This document shows, in pieces, positions 1 through 5,468 of a stretch of 13,365 nucleotides of DNA (position 1 is its first letter; the number at the start of each line of letters is the position of its first letter). The notes beneath the pieces are model-generated. The model saw only the letters and a list, made by a program, of their open reading frames with translations, was not told the origin of the DNA and did not search any database. The DNA is taken from assembly GCA_009908535.1 (NCBI GenBank), contig JAAAOD010000271.1:1-13365 (forward strand). Reading direction: 5' to 3'. This stretch comes from Verrucomicrobiota bacterium (GTDB taxonomy: Bacteria > Verrucomicrobiota > Verrucomicrobiia > Opitutales > Oceanipulchritudinaceae). Made by a program: the position numbers and the translations under genes.

Positions 1-14
1 AGGAGAGATTTTTC

Positions 15-60
15 GAGCCCTTCCTCCGACGAGTTCCATCTCCCATTCTCGGAAGGGCTC
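15..60. repeat. Inverted repeat downstream of accA
   Basis: Two perfect 10-bp arms (GAGCCCTTCC at 15-24 and GGAAGGGCTC at 51-60) flank a 26-nt spacer. It lies about 50 bp beyond the accA stop codon. Read on the minus strand it is followed by an A-rich rather than a U-rich tract, so it does not fit a classical Rho-independent terminator for accA. It could still be an RNA 3'-end hairpin or part of a repeat family. The rest of 1-111 shows no gene. Confidence 0.5.
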
Positions 61-111
61 TCCAAATCCTGTACCGCTAAACCTACAAGACTTTGGCCCA
101 GCGCCCGCCTC

Positions 112-1080
112 TTAGCCGTCGTTCCGGAACTCGCCCATGCGGCGGTATTTGTTGTAGCGCTGTTCGAGAAGGTCTTCGGTGGAAAGATCGCGGACGGCGG
201 CGAGGTGCTTGCGGAGGGCGGTGCGGAGGCTGTCGGCGGCCGTGTCGGGATCGCTGTGGGCGCCGCCGAGAGGTTCCTCGACGACGGCGTCGGCGATGCC
301 CTGTTCCATCAATTCGCGGGCGCCCAGCTTGAGCGCGTCGGCTGCGGTCTCGGTGAACTGGCGGTCCCGCCAGAGGATGGCCGCGCAGCCTTCGGGAGGG
401 ATGACGGAATAATAAGCGTATTCCTGCACCAGAAGACGGTCCACCACCGCGATGCCAAGGGCACCCCCGCTGCCCCCTTCGCCGATGATGATGCCGATGA
501 TGGGCACCTTGAGCAGAGTCATCTCGCGGAGGTTGCGGGCAATGGCCTCCGAAACGTGGCGCTCTTCCGATCCGACCCCGGCGTAAGCGGCCTTCGTGTC
601 GATGAAACAGAGGATCGGTAGTTTGAAGCGGTCGGCCATGTTCATCAGCCGCAGCGCCTTGCGGTAGCCCTCGGGATGCGGCATCCCGAAGTTGCGGCGA
701 AGGTTTTCCTTCACCTCCCGCCCTTTTTGCTGCGCGATAATCATCACCGGCTGGCCGTCGAAAAAAGCGGTCCCGCCAATGAGGGCCTGGTCGTCGCCGT
801 AGGCCCGGTCGCCGTGCAGCTCCTGGAAATTGGTGAAGATCCGTCCAATATAATCGAGCGAGTAGGGCCTATGCGGATGGCGGGACAACTGCACCCGTTG
901 CCACGAGGTGAGGTCCGTGTAAATGCGGCGCTTCGTTTCTGTCAGCCGATCGCGGATCGTTTCCGCCTCCGCCGAGACGTCGAAATTCTGCTCCTCGGAG
1001 GCCGCCAGCAATTCTTCGAGGCGGTGCTGCAGGTCGCGGAGCGGCTTCTCAAATTCAAGCGTGAATTCCGTTTTCTCCAT
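112..1080 (-). CDS. accA: Acetyl-CoA carboxylase carboxyltransferase subunit alpha
   Basis: This is the 322-residue alpha half of the carboxyltransferase that, with AccD, moves the carboxyl group from carboxybiotin to acetyl-CoA to give malonyl-CoA, the first step of fatty acid synthesis in the cytoplasm. Length matches the family. The N-terminal coiled region (about 5-60) is followed by the crotonase-like fold with RRNFGMPHPEGYRKALRLM (about 128-146), GEGGSGGALGI (200-210, oxyanion-hole glycines), YSVIPPEGCAAILW (224-237) and EPLGGAH near the C-terminus. The usual DTPGAYPG is replaced by DTKAAYAG at 161-168, which is odd (see findings). The ATG at 1080 has GGAAG about 9 nt upstream. accD is not in the window. 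A TPR gene lies upstream on the same strand, separated by a long inverted repeat. Confidence 0.97.
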   Translation of the reverse strand: MEKTEFTLEFEKPLRDLQHRLEELLAASEEQNFDVSAEAETIRDRLTETKRRIYTDLTSWQRVQLSRHPHRPYSLDYIGRIFTNFQELHGDRAYGDDQALIGGTAFFDGQPVMIIAQQKGREVKENLRRNFGMPHPEGYRKALRLMNMADRFKLPILCFIDTKAAYAGVGSEERHVSEAIARNLREMTLLKVPIIGIIIGEGGSGGALGIAVVDRLLVQEYAYYSVIPPEGCAAILWRDRQFTETAADALKLGARELMEQGIADAVVEEPLGGAHSDPDTAADSLRTALRKHLAAVRDLSTEDLLEQRYNKYRRMGEFRNDG

Positions 1081-1092
1081 GGTGTCGTCTTC

Positions 1093-1121
1093 CAGATTGA
1101 CGGGGGCCGCCCCGCTGTCAA
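1093..1121 (-). promoter_or_regulatory. accA: Possible accA promoter
   Basis: On the minus strand a perfect TTGACA -35 box (complement of 1116-1121) lies just downstream of the long inverted repeat. At a 16-17 nt spacing the -10 region is poor (CAATCT or AATCTG), leaving a very short leader before the accA ATG at 1080. The -35 box is seen directly; promoter activity is inferred. Confidence 0.3.
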
Positions 1122-1124
1122 CGA

Positions 1125-1199
1125 AGGCGAAGGGGTCAGACCTTGGATTTTGGTATGCCAGACTTCTTTACCAAAATCCAAGGTCTGACCCCTTTGCCT
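1125..1199. repeat. Long REP/MITE-like inverted repeat
   Basis: Arms 1130-1155 and 1169-1194 are perfectly complementary over 26 bp around a 13-nt loop (1156-1168). Past one G.T wobble (1129/1195) pairing continues for four more base pairs (1125-1128 with 1196-1199). The arm begins AAGGGGTCAGACCTTGG. GGGGTCAGACC-type palindromes recur in many bacterial genomes, and I recall them as linked to REP-associated tyrosine transposases; that link is memory plus inference. The element fills the gap between the TPR gene, whose stop codon it touches, and accA. Transcribed, it would form a very stable hairpin that could terminate or process the upstream transcript. Confidence 0.8.
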
Positions 1200-1536
1200 A
1201 TTCCTCGCCGTGGAGCTGATTTTTCCAGCCGAGGACGCGGGCGCGGGCACCGTGTTTTTCGGCGGTTTCCTTGTCGCCCAGTTCCATGCAGATACGGGAG
1301 AGGGTGGTGTGGAGGTGGACATCCTCCTCGTGGAGGGCGACGGCCTGGTTCCCGGCCTCAAGGGCTTCGGGGTAGCGGCCCTCGGCGAAGAGGATTTCGG
1401 CGAGGGCGTGCCAGGCGGGGTGGGCCCGCGGATCCTGCTGGACGGCGGACCGGAGCTTGGCGAGGGCGGCGTCGGCGTCCCCCATGGTGAAATCGAAGGT
1501 GGCCTCATCGACGAGGGACTGGACGGATTCGGGCAT
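1198..1536 (-). CDS. Small TPR-repeat protein
   Basis: A 112-residue protein made almost entirely of tetratricopeptide-like helical pairs at roughly residues 6-38, 40-72 and 74-106. TPR-type positions are visible in GDADAALAKLRSAVQQDP, WHALAEILFAEGRYPEALEAG and LGDKETAEKHGARARVLG. No signal peptide or membrane segment is seen, so it is probably a cytoplasmic adaptor whose partner is unknown. It lies upstream of accA on the same strand, but the long inverted repeat between them makes co-transcription uncertain. Its start faces the SET gene about 60 bp away. No good Shine-Dalgarno sequence precedes the ATG at 1536. The opposite-strand frame here is an artefact of the SET gene's open frame running upstream. 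Confidence 0.8.
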   Translation of the reverse strand: MPESVQSLVDEATFDFTMGDADAALAKLRSAVQQDPRAHPAWHALAEILFAEGRYPEALEAGNQAVALHEEDVHLHTTLSRICMELGDKETAEKHGARARVLGWKNQLHGEE

Positions 1537-1596
1537 ATTGCGGTGGCGGTGGATTTACTATTGCAGGTTGAAAAGGGGCCGCTTTCGCTGCCCGGA

Positions 1597-2136
1597 ATGA
1601 TACGATTTCCCAAGCGACCCTCTCCGGTCAAGCAGGTGAATGCCTTTTGCGAGGTGCGCAATTCCCCGATTCACGGGAAAGGGGTCTTTGCCTCCCGGTT
1701 TATTCGCAAAGGGACGCGGATTCTCGAGTACGTGGGCGAGCGCATCGACAAGGAGGAATCGAACCGCCGCGGGCTCGTCCTTTTCGAGCAGTCGCAGAAG
1801 ACGGGGGGCGCGGCGGTCTATATTTTCGACTTGAACGATGAATTCGACCTCGACGGGAACAAGGACTACAACGACGCGCGGCTGGTGAACCACTCCTGTG
1901 ATCCGAATTGCGAGATGGTGAACGAGGACGACCGGTTGTTTCTGTACTCGCTCCGGGATATTCGTCCGGAGGAGGAACTGTGCTTTGATTACGGGTACGA
2001 TATCGAGCATTTCATGGATCATCCCTGCCGTTGCGGCGCTCCGAACTGTGTCGGCTATATCGTGGCTCGATCGCAATGGGGACAGTTGCGCAGGCGCCTG
2101 AAAAAGGGAGCGAAAAAGCAGGGGGCGGGCGCGTGA
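1597..2136 (+). CDS. SET-domain protein lysine methyltransferase
   Basis: A 179-residue bacterial SET protein expected to transfer methyl groups from S-adenosylmethionine to protein lysines. Visible elements are the N-terminal RNSPIHGKGVFA (21-32), which contributes to SAM binding; the pseudoknot motif NHSCDPNC (98-105); ELCFDYGYD (127-135) with the catalytic tyrosine; and a post-SET CxCxxxxC (C144, C146, C151). With C101 the latter can form the zinc site known from eukaryotic SET enzymes such as DIM-5. The tail is Lys/Arg-rich. The frame is open far upstream, but similarity starts near residue 15, so the ATG at 1597 is chosen; no strong ribosome site is seen, and a GTG at 1636 is an alternative. 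Its stop overlaps the start of the exonuclease gene, suggesting a two-gene operon. The substrate is unknown. Confidence 0.9.
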   Translation: MIRFPKRPSPVKQVNAFCEVRNSPIHGKGVFASRFIRKGTRILEYVGERIDKEESNRRGLVLFEQSQKTGGAAVYIFDLNDEFDLDGNKDYNDARLVNHSCDPNCEMVNEDDRLFLYSLRDIRPEEELCFDYGYDIEHFMDHPCRCGAPNCVGYIVARSQWGQLRRRLKKGAKKQGAGA

Positions 2137-2894
2137 AAGTGGTCTCCTGGAACGTGAACGGCCTGCGCGCCTGCCGGAAGAAGGGACTGGAGGCGTACCT
2201 GGAGGCGGAAGGGGCCGACCTGTATTGTTTTCAGGAAGTGAAGGCGCGGCCGGAGCAGGTGAAGGACTGGTCACCGCCGAAGGGATACACCGTCTTCTGG
2301 AATCCGGCCGAGAAGGCCGGCTACGCCGGAACGATGGTCCTGAGCCGCCGCGAGCCGGAAAAAGTGGAAAGCGGTATCGGGGAGGCAACGGGCGACGTGG
2401 AGGGGCGCGCGCAAACGCTCTGGTTTCCGGAGCTTGTCGTGGTGAATGTCTACACGCCGAATGCGAAGGGGGACCTGTCGCGCCTTGAATACCGGACGCG
2501 GAACTGGGATCCCGCCTTCCGGGAGCATTGTCGCCGCCTTGCCGCCGACCGGCCCGTGCTCTTCTGCGGCGACCTCAACGTGGCGCACAAGGAGATGGAT
2601 CTCGCCAATCCGAACAACAATCGGCGCAGCGCCGGTTTCACGGAAGAGGAACGGGCGCAGTTCACGGCCCACCTCGAGGCCGGCTTTATCGATACCTTCC
2701 GCGAGTACCATCCCGAACCGCACCAGTATACCTGGTGGAGCTATCGCGCCGGAGCGCGCAAGCGCAACGTCGGCTGGCGCATCGATTATGCCGTCCTTTC
2801 CGAGAGCGGGCGGGACCGCCTCGAGGACGGGTTCATCCGGCCTGAGGTGCACGGTTCCGACCATTGCCCGGTCGGGGTGGAATTGAAGGCCTAG
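2133..2894 (+). CDS. xth: Exodeoxyribonuclease III (ExoA/APE1 type)
   Basis: A 253-residue Mg-dependent AP endonuclease and 3'-5' exonuclease of base-excision repair. Catalytic landmarks of the EEP fold are present: NVNG (7-10), QE (E35), YTPN (107-110), GDLNVAH (146-152 with D147 and N149), GWRIDY (214-219) and GSDHCPVG (241-248 with D243 and H244). The SAGFTEEER and WWSYRAGARKRNVGWRIDY segments resemble the ExoA/APE1 branch more than E. coli XthA. The GTG start at 2133 overlaps the SET stop codon (GTGA) and has AGGGGG about 6 nt upstream. Longer in-frame starts inside the SET gene are rejected because the conserved protein begins at this GTG. A hairpin follows 18 bp after the stop. Confidence 0.95.
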   Translation: MKVVSWNVNGLRACRKKGLEAYLEAEGADLYCFQEVKARPEQVKDWSPPKGYTVFWNPAEKAGYAGTMVLSRREPEKVESGIGEATGDVEGRAQTLWFPELVVVNVYTPNAKGDLSRLEYRTRNWDPAFREHCRRLAADRPVLFCGDLNVAHKEMDLANPNNNRRSAGFTEEERAQFTAHLEAGFIDTFREYHPEPHQYTWWSYRAGARKRNVGWRIDYAVLSESGRDRLEDGFIRPEVHGSDHCPVGVELKA

Positions 2895-2912
2895 AGGGTA
2901 TCTGCGATGGGA

Positions 2913-2937
2913 GTCGGAAGCGCGGTGCGCTTCCGAC
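2913..2937. terminator. Hairpin in convergent gap (shared terminator)
   Basis: A perfect 11-bp stem (GTCGGAAGCGC at 2913-2923 with GCGCTTCCGAC at 2927-2937) closes a 3-nt loop between the converging xth and mntR genes. No clear U-tract follows on either strand, so it may act as a bidirectional barrier or RNA-stabilising hairpin rather than a textbook Rho-independent terminator. Confidence 0.6.
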
Positions 2938-2940
2938 GGA

Positions 2941-3603
2941 CTACAATTTCTTCACGCGGATCTCGCCGGCGGCCTGCAGGCCCAGGGCAACGGGGCCGCC
3001 GCTTTCGACGTCAATCTCCATGACATCGGCACTGGGGATGCGCTGGCGTACCTTGAGGACGCCTTCCGGGACCAGTCCATGCTGATGCAGGAACTGCAGG
3101 AAATCGCTTTCCTGTCTGAGGATGCGCACGATGCGGTAATTCTGCCCGGCATCGGTTTCGCTGAGAAGGATGCTGCGGGGCTCGCGGACCTTCCCTTCCT
3201 CGGTGGGAATGGGATCGCCGTGGGGATCGACGGAAGGATAGCCGAGGAAGGCATCCATTCGGTTGACCAGCTTCTCCGAAAGGGCGTGCTCGAGAAGCTC
3301 CGCCTCCTCGTGCACCTCCGTCCAGTCGAGGCCGAGGACCTCGGCGAGGAACATCTCGAGGATGCGGTGTTTGCGCAGAACGCGGAGGGCCTCCTGTCGG
3401 CCGTTTTTTGTCAGCCAGACCCCCACCCGCGGCTGGTAATCGAGCCATTTTTCCCGTTGCAGGGATTTCACCATGGTAGTGGCGGTTCCGGGGACCACCT
3501 GCAGGCAGTGGGCGACCTTCCCCATCGGGACCGGTTGTTCGGGTTGGCCTTCCGCAAGATCGTAAATGTGCTTCAAATAATTCTCGACAGTTGCGGACGG
3601 CAT
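2941..3603 (-). CDS. mntR: DtxR/MntR-family metal-dependent regulator
   Basis: A 220-residue DtxR-family transcription factor: winged helix-turn-helix (about 1-70), dimerisation/metal-binding domain (about 71-140) and a C-terminal FeoA/SH3-like domain (about 150-220). Ligands at DtxR numbering are H79, E83, H98, E102, E105 and H106. E102 replaces DtxR Cys102, as in Mn-sensing MntR. At the MntR D8 and E11 positions it has N8 and K11, so the primary site is not a pure MntR type. With metal bound, such proteins dimerise and repress uptake genes. It is divergent from the metal ABC operon across 27 bp that hold a palindrome, the obvious operator. The start at 3603 has a GGGGAAGG ribosome site. The exact metal (Mn, Fe or Zn) cannot be settled from sequence. 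Confidence 0.93.
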   Translation of the reverse strand: MPSATVENYLKHIYDLAEGQPEQPVPMGKVAHCLQVVPGTATTMVKSLQREKWLDYQPRVGVWLTKNGRQEALRVLRKHRILEMFLAEVLGLDWTEVHEEAELLEHALSEKLVNRMDAFLGYPSVDPHGDPIPTEEGKVREPRSILLSETDAGQNYRIVRILRQESDFLQFLHQHGLVPEGVLKVRQRIPSADVMEIDVESGGPVALGLQAAGEIRVKKL

Positions 3604-3619
3604 GCCTTCCCCTTACTTT
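3591..3619 (+). promoter_or_regulatory. Candidate promoter for the metal ABC operon
   Basis: TTGCGG (3591-3596) and TACTTT (3614-3619) are separated by 17 nt and resemble sigma-70 -35 and -10 boxes. The predicted start point (about 3626) falls inside the palindrome at 3617-3630, so a bound repressor would block it. The resulting leader before the ATG at 3631 would be only a few nucleotides. The -35 box lies inside the first codons of mntR. Inferred, not proven. Confidence 0.4.
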
Positions 3620-3630
3620 GAAAATTCAAA
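3617..3630. promoter_or_regulatory. Candidate MntR operator palindrome
   Basis: The palindrome TTTGAA-AA-TTCAAA (6-2-6) sits in the 27-bp gap between the divergent mntR and mntA starts, directly against the mntA ATG. It is AT-rich in an otherwise GC-rich region. Its position over the predicted start point fits an operator that regulates the importer and probably mntR itself. On the minus strand a perfect TTGACA (complement of 3657-3662) lies upstream of mntR, but no good -10 box follows it. Confidence 0.55.
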
Positions 3631-4626
3631 ATGAAGGAGAACACAGCCAGAAATTCTGTCAACGGCGAAGCGAAAAAGCCTCCTCAAGCGTGGAGGCGAT
3701 GGATCTGGATGGCGGGGGCGCTGCTGCTGGCGGGGAGCCCGGCTTGGGGCCAATTGCGGATCGTGACGACGGTGGGGATGGTGCGGGCCATTGCGGAGGA
3801 GGTGGCGGGACCGGAAGCGGAGGTGACGGGCCTGATGGGCAGCGGGGTGGATCCGCACCTGTACAAACCGACGCGCGGCGACGTGGTGGCCCTGTCGCAG
3901 GCGGACGTGATTCTGTACAACGGACTGCACCTGGAGGGGCGCATGGTGGAGATTTTCGCGCGCATGGAGCGCCGGGACACGCCGGTCCTGGCGGTAGCGG
4001 AAGCGGCGCTTGAGGAGGCGGGCGAGGCGCCTCTGCCCGGCGATGACCCGCACGTGTGGATGGATGTTTCCCTCTGGTCGCACGCGGTGGCGGCGGTGGC
4101 GGAATTTCTGGCCGAGGTGGACGAGGAGAATGCGGCGGGGTACGCGGAGCGCGCGGCGGAATATCGCCGGCGACTGACCTCGTTGCATGCCTACGGAGAG
4201 GAGGTCACAGGGTCGATCCCGGCGGGCCGCCGGGTGCTGATCACGGCGCACGACGCCTTCAGTTATTTCGGAGAAGCGTACGGAGTGGAAGTGCGGGGTA
4301 TCCAGGGATTGAGTACGGAATCGGAAGCGGGGGTCCGGGACGTCGAGCGGCTTCTCGACTCCATCGTGAGGCGCGGCATCCCGGCGATTTTCGTGGAGGA
4401 TTCGGTATCGGACAAGAATGTGCGGGCCCTTGTCGAGGGGGCGCGGGCGCGCGGGCACGACCTCCGGATCGGGGGCACGCTTTATTCGGATGCGATGGGG
4501 CCGGAAGGCAGTTACACCGGAACCTACATCGGGATGCTCGACCACAATCTGACGACGATCAGCCGGGCTCTCGGCGGCTCGCCGCCGGCGGGCGGATTTC
4601 AAGGCCAACACGGGAAGGAGAACTGA
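3631..4626 (+). CDS. mntA: Metal ABC transporter substrate-binding protein
   Basis: A 331-residue cluster A-I (TroA/ZnuA/MntA-like) binding protein that captures Mn, Zn or Fe outside the inner membrane. The signal peptide has a basic WRRW, a hydrophobic stretch and probable cleavage after AWG (residue 40). There is no lipobox cysteine, so it is a soluble periplasmic protein, implying a diderm envelope. Ligands H76 (DPHLYKP), H141 (DPHVWMD), H207 (TAHDAF) and D287 (YSDAMG) have the same spacing as I recall for Treponema TroA (H68, H133, H199, D279). There is no His-rich loop as in many ZnuA proteins, which leans toward Mn. An in-frame TGA at 3619 leaves ATG 3631 or ATG 3709; 3631 keeps the basic n-region but lacks an upstream ribosome site. 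The stop overlaps the ATPase start. Confidence 0.93.
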   Translation: MKENTARNSVNGEAKKPPQAWRRWIWMAGALLLAGSPAWGQLRIVTTVGMVRAIAEEVAGPEAEVTGLMGSGVDPHLYKPTRGDVVALSQADVILYNGLHLEGRMVEIFARMERRDTPVLAVAEAALEEAGEAPLPGDDPHVWMDVSLWSHAVAAVAEFLAEVDEENAAGYAERAAEYRRRLTSLHAYGEEVTGSIPAGRRVLITAHDAFSYFGEAYGVEVRGIQGLSTESEAGVRDVERLLDSIVRRGIPAIFVEDSVSDKNVRALVEGARARGHDLRIGGTLYSDAMGPEGSYTGTYIGMLDHNLTTISRALGGSPPAGGFQGQHGKEN

Positions 4627-5468
4627 TGGAGGAAGCGTGGCGGGATGAGAGCGGGAAGCGGCTGCCCGGGCACGGAGCCCCGGGACAAGCGCGACCGCAC
4701 AAGGACCGTCCGGCACCGCCGTTGTCGGTGCACGATCTGACGGTAGCCTATCACCGCAAGCCGGTGATCTGGGACGTGGAACTGGCCATTCCCGAAGGCA
4801 AGCTGGTGGCCGTGGTCGGGCCCAACGGGGCGGGAAAAAGCACCCTGCTGAAGGCCTGCCTTGATCTGATTCCGGTTACGAGCGGCCTGGTGCGCGTCTA
4901 TGGTGAACCGTACAGGAAAAACCGGCACCTGGTCAGTTATGTTCCGCAACGGGAAAGCGTGGACTGGGATTTTCCGGTCACGGTGGAGGAAGTCGTCACG
5001 ATGGGAACCTACGGACGCCTTGGCTGGCTGCGGCCGGTCAGTCGCGACAGCCGTGAGCGCGCCCGCGAGGCCCTGCGGCAGGTGAAGCTGGAGGATTTCG
5101 CGAAGCGCCAGATCAGCCAGCTCTCGGGCGGGCAGCAGCAAAGGACCTTCCTCGCCCGTGCCCTTGCCCAGGACGCCTTTGTTTACCTGATGGACGAACC
5201 CTTCGCGGCCGTGGACGCCTCCACCGAGCGGGCCATCGTCGACCTCCTGCACAACCTCAAGGAGGACGGCAAAACCTGTGTCGTGGTGCATCACGACCTT
5301 TCGACCGTTCCCAGTTACTTCGACCACGTCATCCTGCTGAACATGCGCGTGGTCGCAATCGGTCCCACGAAGGAGGTCTTCACGGAGGAGAATCTGCGCA
5401 AGACCTACGGCGGCCAGCTGACCCTGCTGACGGAGGCCGCCAATGCCCTCCGGCAGACAGTGAGATGA
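4626..5468 (+). CDS. mntB: Metal ABC transporter ATP-binding protein
   Basis: A 280-residue ATPase that powers the metal importer from the cytoplasmic side. Motifs: Walker A GPNGAGKST (65-73), Q-loop YVPQRESVDWDFPVTV (105-120, typical of Mn/Zn/Fe family ATPases), signature LSGGQ (166-170), Walker B VYLMDE (186-191), D-loop AAVD (194-197) and H-loop at H223. The ATG at 4626 overlaps the stop of the binding protein (TGATG) and has AAGGAG 5 nt upstream, so this start is firm. The frame is also open upstream inside mntA, but that is a shadow. The first 30 or so residues are a polar extension not typical of the family. The gene overlaps the following permease by 4 bp. Confidence 0.95.
   Translation: MEEAWRDESGKRLPGHGAPGQARPHKDRPAPPLSVHDLTVAYHRKPVIWDVELAIPEGKLVAVVGPNGAGKSTLLKACLDLIPVTSGLVRVYGEPYRKNRHLVSYVPQRESVDWDFPVTVEEVVTMGTYGRLGWLRPVSRDSRERAREALRQVKLEDFAKRQISQLSGGQQQRTFLARALAQDAFVYLMDEPFAAVDASTERAIVDLLHNLKEDGKTCVVVHHDLSTVPSYFDHVILLNMRVVAIGPTKEVFTEENLRKTYGGQLTLLTEAANALRQTVR

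Noticed and set aside
942..1661. Long minus-strand open frame spanning accA, the inverted repeat and the TPR gene
   Set aside because: Ser/Pro/Arg/Thr-rich frame shadow; the real proteins in this region are AccA and the TPR protein in another frame.
3604..3630. Frameshift or missing N-terminus in mntA because no ribosome site precedes the ATG
   Set aside because: The encoded protein has a complete signal peptide and full-length TroA-like ligand spacing, so the gene looks intact; an unusual start context is the simpler reading.
4056..4625. Upstream extension of the ATPase frame inside mntA
   Set aside because: Gly/Arg-rich nonsense in the alternate frame of the binding protein; the ATG at 4626 has a strong ribosome site and overlaps the mntA stop.
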